This document shows, piece after piece, positions 1 to 10,450 of a DNA stretch of 64,000 nt. Made by a program: the position numbers and the translations under genes. Source of the DNA: Adiantum capillus-veneris. Taxonomy: Eukaryota > Streptophyta > Polypodiopsida > Polypodiales > Pteridaceae. How positions within the stretch are numbered: position 1 is the first letter of the stretch; the number at the start of each line of letters is the position of its first letter. The notes beneath the pieces were generated by a model. That model had not been told where the DNA came from. It saw nothing but the letters and a program-made list of their open reading frames with translations, and did no database searches. The DNA lies in the NCBI GenBank assembly GCA_014529385.2, contig CM043944.1, positions 49,144,768 to 49,208,767 on the forward strand. Reading direction: 5' to 3'.

Positions 1-1164
1 ACATAGGTAGAAATGATTTTTTCATGTGTATAGCCATCACACTATGCTTTCACTGGAATTAAAATTTAGGAATTTCATGTCTAATTACATTGATTGATTT
101 TTTTTTTTGGGGATTGCTACATCTATCGTACTGTGTAATCGTACACGTGCAACAATTGCAGATATATAAACGCTCAAAGATCTATTGTGGAGTGTGAGAA
201 ATTCATGTTCACACATATGAAAATCATAAGGGTCTGCAATTAAGTATCATGCTACAATGGGGATCAATTGCAAGACTTGATAAATATTATCAATTGTTTG
301 TGTGAAAGCCGTGAGCTTGCACTTTAGATAAATTGATATAGTGCAATGTGAAATGATGTGATTTATTTTATTGTTTTTGATAAATGATTAAGATTATTGA
401 TCATCGTAATGTGAAAGCCAAAAGCTTCCACTTTGGATAAATCAATGTAGTGCAATGTAAGCATTGTGATTGAAATGTTTTGTTTTAAGTGATGAAGTTA
501 TTTTGCGTTCGAAAAGATGATTTGATTGACATGAGTTTAGACATGGAGTTTAGACTATCATTGCTTATTGTTAATTGATAATGTGGAAAGATTTTGATCA
601 CTAGATTGATTGATACAACATTGCTTGTGTAGTTTTTTGCTTACGTTGTTTTTGACCTTGAAATTGATAGCTGAATTTGTTATTGCTAGCAAATTAAATG
701 CATCTGCCAACAGATTATCCTTGTGTAGTATGGCAAAAGAACACGAGTGGAGTGAGTGTGTTTTGTTTGTGAGCTTTTGATTTCGAGCTTTTGCAATCGA
801 AACAAGTTTTGCAAACTTTTTGATTTTAGATTCAGAGCCTTTTCTAATGACACAAAAAAATTAATCCAAAACAAAGACATATGAATATTATACACAAAAA
901 AGAACATTTATAATCTCGCAACAAATTGGCTTAAGATTTTGAGTCTCTTTTAACGTTACACACCAAAAACATGTACAAGTTTCCCAAAGCCCTAGTTTTG
1001 AGCTTGTACAACCGTCTAGATAGATACCACAAAGCATGCTTCTCTTATTAAATGGAATTCAAATAAATTCTCATGTGTCCAGAAAAGCTACTCCACATCT
1101 AATACATAAGAAAAATTTCCCTCAATGCATACCTCTACATGACATTCTCTAAGATTTAGGTTCA
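1..1164. other. AT-rich spacer, no gene recognised
   Basis: No reading frame with recognisable protein features was found on either strand. The stretch is AT-rich with short T runs. It holds one two-copy direct repeat (302-350 and 411-460), listed separately. Confidence 0.5.
302..460. repeat. Two-copy direct repeat, period about 109 bp
   Basis: A block starting GTGAAAGCC and containing CACTTTRGATAAAT and TAGTGCAATGT occurs at 302 and again at 411 with several substitutions. It is an old local tandem duplication in non-coding DNA. Confidence 0.7.
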
Positions 1165-1828
1165 CTACACCACATAATTTGTCTTGTGGGTTTGCCCTAA
1201 TACAAATGCAAGGCCTGTGGGAGTTAGTGCAGGCTGATGAATGTCCATGTGCTCTTTTGGTTGAAGCCCTAGAATATGCACATACACATAGTACATGTGC
1301 TTACATGCCAAAAATGTTTTTTGTCTAGATTCTCTCTTCTGAAAATTGGGATATGTGCAACTAGGCTCTACCTTAATGTGTACACCATAACAACTCTCTG
1401 TCAATACCCGAAAAACTATGTGTTGTTCACTTTATAGTTTCTTGTCCAAGAACGTTGCAACCATACTTGCAGTTGACTCCAATCTATTTTGTGCTTCTTT
1501 GGAAATACCATGTCTCCACTTATACTTCTTGCTACTCGAGCCTCCTTGTGTAAGAGGGGCATTTGTATTGTTCCTGCATCGTAGTGGTGTTGCAAAATCT
1601 ACAAATTAAAATCCACTTTGTACCAAGCTTTCACTCTCTTCCTTTGATAAGTTGGTTACAATATCCACTTGCTAGAAAGTAGGAAGGACAGGTGAGAATT
1701 TAACTTGTCTCTGTACTTTTTGAGTGTGGCCTACTTCATAATTGCAGAACCATATCCACTGTGCAATTGTCTTGTCTTTAAAAGTTCTCTCAGACCAAAA
1801 ACAGGGAGAAACCATTCCCACTTGACGG
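1165..1828 (-). pseudogene. Antisense coding-like debris, family unknown
   Basis: Read on the minus strand, three short frames carry protein-like composition, for example a segment with KKYKWRHGISKEAQNRLEST (about 1440-1560), separated by stops and frame changes. I do not recognise the family; a decayed transposase or other mobile-element protein is possible. The stretch ends where the LTR at 1829 begins, and similar antisense coding-like sequence resumes after that element, so the element may have landed in it. Low confidence. Confidence 0.25.
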
Positions 1829-2668
1829 TGTTCGGCGCATTTTGAGAACCCCATTTTTGTAAATTTGTACATACAAACATGATGCCTGATGTCAAAAGGG
1901 TGTGTAGGATTTCTTTTTGTGGGTTTTTTAGCTTGCTTTAGTAAGCATATGTACATGCACTGCAAGTCACTAGTCTAGTGACAGCTGTCGTGCTACTGTA
2001 AGTGCCCGTGAGTGAGTTTTTTGAAGTGATACTTGTATATAACTAAAAATCATGTGAAAACTTAAAAAAATTCAGCCAAAAGATTAAAAAAATTGCAGGT
2101 TTGAGCTCGTTGTGCCTCCTTGATGGTTTCTGTTGTTGCAGTTTTTGCCCCCGCCTTGCCTACTGTACACGTAGTCGTACCGGGAGAGCTCTCTGTTCGC
2201 AGCAATTTTGCATGTAGCGGCGTGTAGATTCAATTTTGGTCATCTTCAGATTCCTCACCAGTAATTTTTCAAGCTTTCTCTCAAGCTTTAAAGTTCCCCA
2301 ATCGGAGTTGTGCTCTTCAGGTTATGACTAGTTCTCTGTAGGGTTATGGCTATGGCAGCCTAGTGGCAAATTGTGTGCAGGCAGATTGGGAGGGCATGTA
2401 TCTATGAATTGTGTAATTTGTGTTGAAGTTTTGGGTTTGTGTCATTCAATTTTGAAAGGAGAGGCTCTTGTCCTCATCTGCATTGGTCGACGTGTGCTGT
2501 AAATCCGTGCTTTGACAGGGTTTTGCTCCTATGTTGACATAGTCTCTTGGGTGGGCGACGGCTAGTAAATTCCCAAGGGACTACTCTTGTTGGATTTGTG
2601 GTGTTTCAAAGAGGTTTTCAAAAGCTCTTGGTGTTCTTGTAGTACTCTTTCAATGCTCTTGGGTGACA
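1829..2668 (+). repeat. 5' LTR of the gag-only element
   Basis: This copy aligns along its whole length with 4025-~4870, with scattered substitutions and small indels. It begins TGTTCGGCGC and ends GGGTGACA just before a degenerate primer-binding site at about 2669-2682. The divergence between the two copies indicates an old insertion. Confidence 0.75.
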
Positions 2669-2689
2669 TTGCTATAGAGGTGTTTCAGT

Positions 2690-3281
2690 TTGCTTGTTTC
2701 CCAACAGTGTTTTGGTGCCCACCACCGAGGATCTTCTTCAGGTGACCTTCAGTTGACAGATGTGATGGCTATGATGACAGAGTTTCCAAGGTTCTATGGC
2801 CATGTAGGTGAGGATGCCAATGCATTCATTGAAAAGATAGAGTTTTCTTGTTTAATGGAAATTAAGGAAGATCCAATGATTATGCTCAAGATTTTGTTCT
2901 TTTGCTTGAAAGACGATGCAAGAATATGGTATGATGAGTATGACTTTTGGTTGAAATCATCTCAACCTCCATTGATGATGACTTATGATGCATTAAAGAA
3001 GGCTTTTCTTGAGAAGTTCAAGAAGGTAGAGGACCCAAGAGATGTATGGCACTCCATTGAAGGACTTGTGCAATGTGATGGTCAAAGTGTAGATGCCTTT
3101 GTCAAGGAGTTCAACACTTTGTGGAGAAGGTGGTGTGCTGCTTTGGGAAGTGATGCTCCTCCTCTAATGCTTAAGAAGTGTGTTTATACAAGGTTTAAGG
3201 GCTTATTTAAGGTTGAATGCTGAGCTTAAGAGGCCACTTACATTTGAGGATGCAGTACGGATTGCAAAGCATAAGGAATAG
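2690..3281 (+). pseudogene. Gag-like protein, N-terminal part (retrotransposon gag domain)
   Basis: The frame from 2690 to 3223 reads as a Ty3-gypsy gag (Retrotrans_gag) domain: a conserved opening around FPRFYGHVGEDANAFIEKIE, then DDARIWYDEY, then LEKFKKVEDPRDVWHSIEGL. The first good ATG is near 2765, within the domain start. At about 3205-3220 the frame shifts by one and gag-like sequence continues (LKRPLTFEDAVRIAKH) to a TAG at 3279-3281. Gag would package element RNA in the cytoplasm. No CCHC zinc knuckle is present. Confidence 0.7.
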
Positions 3282-3293
3282 AATTTAGAGAGA

Positions 3294-4058
3294 GTGAAGC
3301 AGCTTGGATTGCAAGAAGATGTGAAGCCAAATATATCTTATGTTTTAGACATCAATATGGACAATGTATGCAATGAAGACTTCCATGTTTCTCATTCTCT
3401 TGAGCATGTGAAAGAAGAATGTCATATGCATAATGTGATCATGAAGAAAGCTCAATGTATGCCATCTTTGTTGTTTAACCGATTTGATGTCAACCTTCAT
3501 GTCAAAGATGATGATGCTAGTAAGGTGGGTGTAGGCAAGAAGGCTACCATGGTCATTAATGAGTCTCAAATGCAAGGAGATAATCATTTTGAATATCCAA
3601 GTCCCATGGCTAATGCTTCTCATATATGTTACAATGAGGATGAGTATGCTTCTGATACGAATGCTATTGTTGTGAGTTCTTCTCTTGTAGATGAGGTAGT
3701 CAAGGATCACATGATGGAGGTCGAGGAAGATAAAAATGACAAAGAGGGTAATGTGTATGATGAGGGCTCTCGAGTATATGATTTTGGTGATTGTATGCAA
3801 AAGGGTGATGAAGCAATTAGGTATACTACTTGTGTTGTTGATGAAGAGCCTATCAATGAGAAACTTGATGATTTGTATGATGATGTGGGTTGCCGTGACT
3901 TAACTGATGATGAAGAGAATATTGAGAGATTAGATGATGTGAAAAATGATGGAGATGCTCTTTTTATACCTCATGTGAGTACGGTTGATGCTACCTTTCT
4001 TGATCCTTTTATTAAGAAGCCTAATGTTGGGCGCATTTTGAGAACCCCATTCTTGTAA
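3294..4058 (+). CDS. Acidic C-terminal gag extension, function unknown
   Basis: This open frame of about 254 codons follows the gag segment in the shifted frame, after one stop codon. It is strongly acidic, rich in Asp, Glu, Asn and Val, with runs such as DDVGCRDLTDDEENIE, and has no cysteine knuckle or protease motif. It reads through into the first 34 bp of the 3' LTR at 4025, so its last residues come from LTR sequence. I infer that it was the C-terminal part of one gag protein; an independent second protein is the alternative. Confidence 0.5.
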   Translation: MKQLGLQEDVKPNISYVLDINMDNVCNEDFHVSHSLEHVKEECHMHNVIMKKAQCMPSLLFNRFDVNLHVKDDDASKVGVGKKATMVINESQMQGDNHFEYPSPMANASHICYNEDEYASDTNAIVVSSSLVDEVVKDHMMEVEEDKNDKEGNVYDEGSRVYDFGDCMQKGDEAIRYTTCVVDEEPINEKLDDLYDDVGCRDLTDDEENIERLDDVKNDGDALFIPHVSTVDATFLDPFIKKPNVGRILRTPFL

Positions 4059-4870
4059 ATTTGTACATAAAAACATGACGCCTGATGTCAAAAGGGTGTG
4101 TGGGATTTATTTTTGTGGGGTTTTTATCTTTCTTTAGCAAGCATATGTACATGCATTGCAAGTCGCTAGTCTAGTGATGACAGCTGTCGGGCTACTGTAA
4201 GTGCCCGTGAGTGAGTTTTTTGAAGGGATACTTGTATATAACTAAAACTCATGTGGAAACTTAAACAATTTCAGCCAAAGATCAGAAAATTTCAGGTTTG
4301 AGCTCGTTGTGCCTCCTTGATGGTTTCTGTTGCAGTTTTTGCCCCCACCTTGCCTACTCTACACGTAGTCGTACCGGGACAACTCTCTATTCGTGTCAAT
4401 TTTGCATGTAGCGGTGTGTAGGTTCAATTTTGGTCATCTTCAGCTTTCTCGCCAGTCATTTTTCAAGATTTCTCTCAAGTTTTAAAGTGCCGCAATCAGA
4501 GTTGTACTCTTGAGGTTATGACTAGTTCTCTGTAAGGTTATGGCTATGGCAGCCTAGTGGCAAATTGTGTGCAGGCAGATTGGGAGGGCATGTATCTATG
4601 AATTGTGGAATTGGTGTTGAAGTTGTGGGTTTGTGTCATTAAATTGTGAAAGGAGAGGCTCTTGTCTTCATATTCATTGGTCAGCGTGTGTTGTAAATCC
4701 GTGCTTTGACAGGGTTTTTCTCCTATGTGACATAGTCTCTTGGGTGGGCGACGGCTAGTAAATTCCCAAGTGACTACTCTTGTTGGATTTTGGTGTTTCA
4801 AAGGGGTTTTCCAAAGCTCTTGGTGTTCTTGTAGTACTCTTTCAACGCTCTTGGGTAATTTTTTACCACA
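4025..4870 (+). repeat. 3' LTR of the gag-only element
   Basis: Direct copy of 1829-2668, starting TGTTGGGCGC. The shared sequence is clear to about 4856 (TTGGG); a CA end at 4870 is the likely terminus. The short stretch before it shows no strong polypurine tract. Confidence 0.7.
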
Positions 4871-5190
4871 ATGTTTCCTCCCTACCATTCCAAACGTTTC
4901 CTCATGCAATTGGATGGCATCCTTCGTGAAGTGAACTCTTCGTGGGTGACCTCTTGAATACACCTTGTTGAATTCTCCCTAGGCTGCACTCGAATGCTCT
5001 CTCCTGCTTCATTGTCAGTGACAACATATACTTCTTCATTATCCTATCTATCAAAATGTATACTCCAAGGTCTCCCTCTAGTTTTGCATTGTCTTGCTTT
5101 TATTACATATCCAGGTTTATGTGAGCTTGTACCGATTGCACTTGTTTTATTCTTCTTGATTTATGTGAGCTCCTTGATTTTCCCTGGCTA
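4871..5190 (-). pseudogene. Antisense coding-like debris flanking the LTR element
   Basis: On the minus strand this flank reads as protein-like sequence including DNEEVYVVTDNEAGESIRV and EVTHEEFTSRR, with stops. It resembles the antisense debris at 1165-1828 in character, so the two may be halves of one older gene or transposon split by the LTR element. The family is not recognised. Confidence 0.25.
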
Positions 5191-5830
5191 GCTATCTCAC
5201 CAATTGGCGGTGAAGGGTTAAAAAGAAGATGTGTACAAGGACTGGCCTATACGAAAAAGCCTTGATAAAGCAGGTTGAGAAGCTGCTCATGCATTTAGTG
5301 AGAAAGATTGACAAAATTGTTAACACATTCTGCTAAGAAAGCTTTCAACTTGATTTGTTGAGGGCGGACAATGTGTTAATGTATCAAAGGTCGCACTAGC
5401 CACGATCACCGGTACACCTCCTTTGAGTCAATGCCTAGAGGTGTGTGGTTGGGTGGTGGCTTTGATGGCTACCTTAACAGTTGTTGAGCTTGTAGAGATT
5501 GAAGCTTCCCCTTTGAATGAAGAACTTCAAAAAATATTCTCACCAAGATTCTATTGTTTGTAAAGGCAAAAATAAATCTATTAATCGTTATCCAAATGAT
5601 TCTAACAGACATACCTATGTGTTGTTCTTTTGAGAGGGGTTTTTTTTTTTTTTTTGGGGGGGGGGGGGGGTATATAACCTGTACAATGTTTGGAGGCATG
5701 AAATTTGAAGAAACAAAGTCTCAAGAAAGATCAGTTGTATCTTCATGTAAACTTGAAGCAACACATTTACCGCTCCATTGGAATTGAAAAGATCGTCTAG
5801 CTCTGTAGTTGAAGTACATGTACCTAGCAT
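5191..5830. other. Spacer with homopolymer tracts
   Basis: No gene is seen. A T run (5641-5655) passes directly into a G run (5656-5670). Short open frames across these tracts encode only Phe/Gly or Pro/Lys runs and are not believed. Confidence 0.5.
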
Positions 5831-6930
5831 TGGTAGAAGTAGCCCAGCGCATCGCCTTAACTTGAGTTACCACATGCCGTCAAGATGCAAGCATAGGTGA
5901 TTGCGTTTGGAGAGATGCCCTCGCTTGTCATCCACTCAAAAAAAGCCCAGAGCTTCTTGGCCTCATCCCTTTAAGGCATATCCCACAATCAATGCATTTC
6001 AAGAGATGAAATTTTAGATAAGAAGCTCCTCAAGCACTTATTGTGCTTTCTAAAGTTCACTACACTTAATATACATTCCAATCAAGGCATTGCGAAGCAT
6101 GAAGTTCATTCTCAACAACACCTGACTAACAATATCATCCTCAATATTGTTGCACAAATCAGCATCTTGCGTAGTGCCACATCCTTCAATATCCAAGCAT
6201 AGATGATTTCAGCTAGAGAGACAACCTTGCTTTGCATCCATCAAAAGCACTCCGTAGATTCCTTGTCATATCTTGACAAAATGGGTGTCAGGAGATGACA
6301 TCCCAGAGAGGATCCTCGACAAGCATTCTTTGTGCTTTCTAAACTACAACAGATTTGGCATACAAGTCAACCAAAACATTGCCAAGCATTATGTTTCTAT
6401 ATAACAGCCCTTGACAAACAATATCATCATGGGTTCTTATGACCATGTCACCATCTTGCCAAGCATTATGTTTCTATATAACAGCCCCCCTTACAAACAA
6501 TATCATCATGGGTTCTTATGCCCATGTCACCATCTTGCCTAATGCCACATTTTGCCAAAATGCAAGCATAGGAGATTGCATTTGGAGAGACACCCTCACT
6601 TTTCATCCCCTTAAAACATCCTAGAGCTTCTTGCCATGCTCCTTTAGGGTTTAGCCCACAATCAATGCATTCCAAGATACAACATTCCAGATAATACGCT
6701 CCTCAAGAACTTGTTGTGCTTTCCCAAAAAATCAAGTCAATCAAGGCATTGTCAATCACGACGTTATTTGTCCACAACAACTGCCTAACAACATCATTCT
6801 CAATTCTTTTGTCGAAGTCAGCATCTTCTATACTGCCACATGCCTTCAAGATGCAAGAATAGATTATTGCAACTGGAGAGATCCCTTCCTTTTTGCATAC
6901 ATTGAAAGGAGTCGTGCCCTTGTTGGGAAT
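5831..6930 (-). pseudogene. PPR (pentatricopeptide repeat) pseudogene
   Basis: The minus strand shows at least four successive decayed PPR units of 35 or so residues. Recognisable pieces are ISYACILAKCG and SEGVSPNAIS (6466-6675), LRNALIGMYIKC (about 6070-6100), GTTQDADLCNNIEDDIVSQ (about 6120-6190) and KAQQVLEE. The pieces lie in different frames separated by stops and small indels. Intact PPR proteins bind organelle RNA for editing, splicing or stability; this copy cannot make one. The phrase pattern (YACILKACG, DIVSQ, NALVDMYAKC) is that of PLS-type land-plant PPRs. Confidence 0.8.
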
Positions 6931-6933
6931 ATC

Positions 6934-7245
6934 CTACAACTGGTGTGTGTGAAGAGATGGAATCCTTAAGAGGAACCTACTCAAGTGTTTATGGTGCTTT
7001 CTAAAATACACCACATTCGGCATACATGTTGATCTAAGGAGCGCGCACCTACCTGGGGATTTAGCATCATAGAGCACATCAAAAACCATGACTCCTTTGC
7101 CTTGTCTGGCAAGGACTCTCCCCCCCAATATCAAACTCCAGGCCTTGCAAACGCAATGGAGATGGCAAAGCTCGTGCACACATAGCCGTGAGAATATGTG
7201 CTCAACTAACATATCCGGAGATAGTGAACCAATGGTGGGAAAAAT
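6934..7245 (-). pseudogene. F-box domain fragment fused to the PPR relic
   Basis: The minus-strand frame near 7130-7245 reads SLSPDMLVEHIFSRL then LCHLHCVCKAW, a good match to the F-box motif (LPxxLLxxILSRLP, VCKxW) that recruits SKP1-Cullin ubiquitin ligases. The predicted ATG is at 7210-7212. After about 40 residues the frame continues through CALLRSTCMPNVVYF into PPR-derived DNA. Only the N-terminal F-box of a larger gene remains. The fusion with PPR debris looks like chance juxtaposition, not a functional chimera. Confidence 0.6.
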
Positions 7246-7267
7246 AAGAAAGTTTGAGGTTGGTTAG

Positions 7268-7560
<293 letters not shown>

Positions 7561-7579
7561 AAACTAGAGGAGTTGGGCG

Positions 7580-7972
7580 GAATTGCAAAAAAAAAGGGAG
7601 AGGCAGAGCTCCCCCATCATCCGCGCGCGCGAATGATGGAGGAGCTCTACCTCCCCCTCTTTTTTTTTTATATCATTGTCGGCTATGGAACATGGTTGGG
7701 CAAGGGCTCCATACCATCTAGCAAGAGGCATGTCCCATCGAGCAGGAGCCACATGAAGGCATCACCATGGCCACGTAATTGATGCATGGGAATGACGAAC
7801 AAAACTCATAACAAAAGAATTCTGGAAAAAAGGGGAGGGGCTGGAGCCCTCCCATCGTCCGTGTGCAAAACTCATAACAAAAAAATCTGGAAAAAAAGGG
7901 GAGGGGCTGGAGCCCTCCCATCGCCCGCGCGCGCCGATGATGGTAGGGCTCCAGCCCCTTCCCTTTTTTTTT
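7580..7972. repeat. Family of CG-centred foldback hairpins (two full, one half unit)
   Basis: Two long inverted repeats, about 7585-7665 and 7885-7972, each have a purine arm starting with A and G runs, a GAGCYC block, a centre of alternating CG (CGCGCGCG) and a mirrored pyrimidine arm ending in a T run. Between them, 7799-7865 repeats the left arm only, preceded by the same AACAAAACTCATAACAAAA lead as at 7866. The array looks like a small foldback element family with a local tandem duplication. It encodes nothing. Confidence 0.8.
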
Positions 7973-7999
7973 CACTTGGCATTGGTTTGTGGGCATCGG

Positions 8000-8974
8000 G
8001 CTCAGGTGTTTTCAGATGGGGAGCTCTCACACTAAGTTGTAGACCTCGGTTTGCTGCACTGGAACAGATTAGGTTGGTCCATTGATGTAAGGTCCCCAAC
8101 CCGCCAATACCAAGATCGGGATGGGATCTCAGGTCTGATAAAAATCAGAGTCTCTAAACAAGAAAAATCCAAGGAATAGACCTTTACCATTGACAATGGC
8201 TTGGGTCTATAGCCTTAGAGGAAGACCTAGTCCTGTCTCGCAGCGGAAACGGGACAATGTATTAAAAGTCCAAAAAACTATTTCAGCCCTATAACTGCCA
8301 CAATTGGGCTAAGGTATCCTCAACCAACTCTTTTTTCCCCCTAACAGATGTGAGGGAACAACCGCCATTGGTGGACTCCTCTTCCAAGTGAAGGAGTTTT
8401 CTAAACGTTTTAGCACAGGGATGGATAGTTACCTGACTAATCAAGTCCACCCGTCCATGATTGACAACCTTAGTCAATCCCCACTTACCACCCCGCACTC
8501 ACACATGATTCTTTTGTTATTTAATTACTACCACGTTCTTATCACAATTAAAACAATGATTCCTTTTATCTTTCATAACAGGATTTTATTAAAACAACCC
8601 TTGAAAACAGTATTGAAAACATTCTTTTAGCAAACAGACATCTTTAAACTTAAGACAGGGTATTGTCAATCAAAACATTGTCCATAATAACCATGACCAG
8701 TACTCTTCTTGTCTCAAGACCACCTAAGGGTGAAAAACGACACCCATTCCTTATTCACAATCCGGAGTGGATAAACCCCCACCCAAGGTTCCGGGTGCCC
8801 ATACACCAAACCAGTTGCCCATACAATCGGACGGCTCCCCTAGGATAAAAAACAGTATCCTAACTTATGTAGAAACATCAAGACATGACACGGAGTAGAA
8901 ACTCAACGTTCATGGGGGTAACCGACTTATCCGTGTGGCTGAAAAGCCAATCACTGTCATCAATTTATACAAAG
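8000..8974. other. Spacer, possible degraded LTR material
   Basis: No convincing coding sequence. Pieces such as CTCGCAGCGGAAACGGGACA and the CCAC-rich stretch 8700-8860 are more GC-rich than the surroundings and may be remnants of an LTR, but no second copy lies in the window to prove it. Confidence 0.3.
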
Positions 8975-9091
8975 TGTTGGGGTATAAAGCCCAATGTGGT
9001 CGCCCAGGTAAGTGGGCGGGCCGCCAGGTATGTACACATATTCTTTTGTAAAAACCTAATAAGAACTCACTATGCTCTACACATTACAGTA
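8975..9091 (+). repeat. 5' LTR fragment of deleted copia element
   Basis: About 117 bp nearly identical to 9857-9973, then the match stops abruptly within ATTACAGTA where pol sequence begins. This marks the deletion junction. Confidence 0.8.
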
Positions 9092-9093
9092 AA

Positions 9094-9756
9094 CAGGCTG
9101 AAATGGATAAGATTCCATATGCGTCTGCAGTGGGTAGTTTGATGTATGCAATGATTGCTACTCGCCTAGACATTGCATTTGCAGTGGGAGTAGTAAGTCG
9201 ATACATGTCAAACCCAGGCAAGAAACATTGGGAGGCAGTGAAAGGAATATTGAGATACCTGAAAGCTACAAAGAGTATGCGTATATGCTATGGGAGTCAG
9301 GAGCTAACTGTAAAGGGTTTTACAGACTCAGATTATGCAGGTGACTTAGACAACAGAAGGTCTACGTCAGGGTATGTCTTTACATTGGCTGGTGGAGCAG
9401 TATCATGGCGTTCTAGATTACAAGATTGTGTTACTCAGTCTACTACAGAGGCTGAATATGTTGCAGCATCAGAGGCATGCAAAGAATCAATTTGGATTAA
9501 TCGACTAGTAACAGATTTGGGAATCAAAGAAGAGATGCCTATGTTATATTGTGACAGTCAAAGTGCTATACAATTGGCTCGCAATCCAGTTTATCACTCA
9601 AAGACAAAGCATGTGGATGTGAAGTATCATTTCATAAGGGAAATGCTCGAGGATAAGCAACTTCAGCTTGTCAAAGTTCACACCACAGAAAATCCTGCTG
9701 ATCTACTTACAAAAGGACTTCCCTCAGAGAGCTTTGCGCATTTTCCCAACAGTTAG
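9094..9756 (+). pseudogene. Copia pol remnant: end of RT and RNase H domain
   Basis: An open frame of about 217 codons reads as the C-terminal part of Ty1-copia polyprotein: PYASAVGSLMYAM and TRLDIAFAVGVVSRYM, then RNase H motifs FTDSDYAGDLDNRRSTSGY, TEAEYVAASEA, YCDSQSAIQLARNPVYH and a terminal LLTKGLPSE. The catalytic acidic residues of RNase H are present. RNase H removes the RNA strand during reverse transcription. The frame itself is intact, but with no gag, protease, integrase or RT core it is a dead fragment. It matches the Tork/SIRE-type RNase H style more than the copia copy at 20-24.7 kb, so it is a different lineage. Confidence 0.9.
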
Positions 9757-9856
9757 GTGTAGGGTAGTACATCACTTCTCTACATCTCTTGTATATTAGC
9801 TTGTATAGTAGCTTCTCTCACACTTAAAGTACCACATTGGACTTTAAGTGGGAGGT

Positions 9857-10048
9857 TGTTGGGGTATAAAGCCCAATGTGGTCGCCCAGGTAAGTGGGCA
9901 GGCCGCCAGGTATGTACACATATTCTTTTGTAAAAACCTAATAAGAACTCACTATGCTCTACAAATTACAGTACAGCGAGTTCACCATATCGTCGTGCTC
10001 TTCTTCTCGCACTCTCTCTCGCGTCGCACTTCCGCTCGTACTCCTTCA
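9857..10048 (+). repeat. 3' LTR of deleted copia element
   Basis: Begins TGTTGGGG directly after a polypurine tract (AAGTGGGAGGT, 9846-9856). The first 117 bp match 8975-9091. The 3' boundary is a guess from CTTCA at 10044-10048. Confidence 0.6.
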
Positions 10049-10267
10049 GAAAGGAGTCAGAGGTGTCTTGAGACAAGCTGTCTTATGGATGATCAATCTT
10101 ATCTTTTCTAATTCAACCAGTTTTAACCCAAAAAATTCTTTCTTACATTATAAACAAATGCACGTTGAAAGTTACCTTCCATTTTTGGTCAATTATTCCT
10201 TTTCTGATTCTCTCACACCTTACGTATGCAATGGTAACTTATAAAAGAACTTAAAATGTTTAAAGAC

Positions 10268-10450
10268 TTAACTTAATGGGAAACCCACCTGAGATTGATC
10301 GTCCATCTGCTGCTGCACTGGCGCCTGAAGACTCTGCTCTGTAGGCCTACTACTAGGCCCGGCTTTGTCGTCGTGCGACGCTCTAGTTCGTTTTGGAGCT
10401 ACGTCCTCATCATTAGATGTAGGATTTGCTCGGGTCCTTTTAGGTACCAT
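10268..10450 (-). other. Possible exon with 5' splice site, unknown protein
   Basis: A minus-strand frame opens with ATG at 10450 and encodes a basic, polar peptide with two KRTRA motifs and Gln/Ser/Pro-rich sequence (for example PVQQQMDDQSQ). It ends at CAG followed by GTGGG (about 10290), a plausible 5' splice donor, with AT-rich sequence beyond. It could be the first exon of a host gene or the start of a gag protein from an antisense element. No downstream exon was identified. Confidence 0.3.

Larger units (their letters stand above)
1829..4870 (+). mobile_element. Gag-only LTR retrotransposon (TR-GAG-like, Ty3-gypsy derived)
   Basis: Two direct repeats of about 840 bp (1829-2668 and 4025-~4870), each opening TGTT and ending near CA, enclose about 1.35 kb whose only coding content is a gag-like protein. 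There is no protease, reverse transcriptase or integrase. After the left repeat, TTGCTATAGAGG looks like a decayed initiator-Met-tRNA primer site (TTGGTATCAGAG). This is the layout of non-autonomous TR-GAG elements, which depend on a related gypsy element for enzymes. No clear target duplication was found. The right boundary is uncertain by about 15 bp. Confidence 0.75.
8975..10048 (+). mobile_element. Internally deleted Ty1-copia element (LTR-RNase H-LTR)
   Basis: A direct repeat starting TGTTGGGGTATAAAGCCC occurs at 8975-~9091 and 9857 onward. Between them lies only the 3' end of copia pol (RNase H). A purine-rich tract AGTGGGAGGT sits directly before the second repeat, as expected for a copia 3' LTR. 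The 5' LTR is joined straight into the end of pol, so everything from the primer site through reverse transcriptase is deleted. If the 3' LTR ends near 10048 (CTTCA), the flanks are CAAAG and GAAAG, a weak target duplication. Confidence 0.75.

Noticed and set aside
3345-3800. 151-codon minus-strand frame opposite the gag extension
   Set aside because: Shadow of the acidic plus-strand frame; His/Ile-rich composition follows from antisense GAT/GAC codons.
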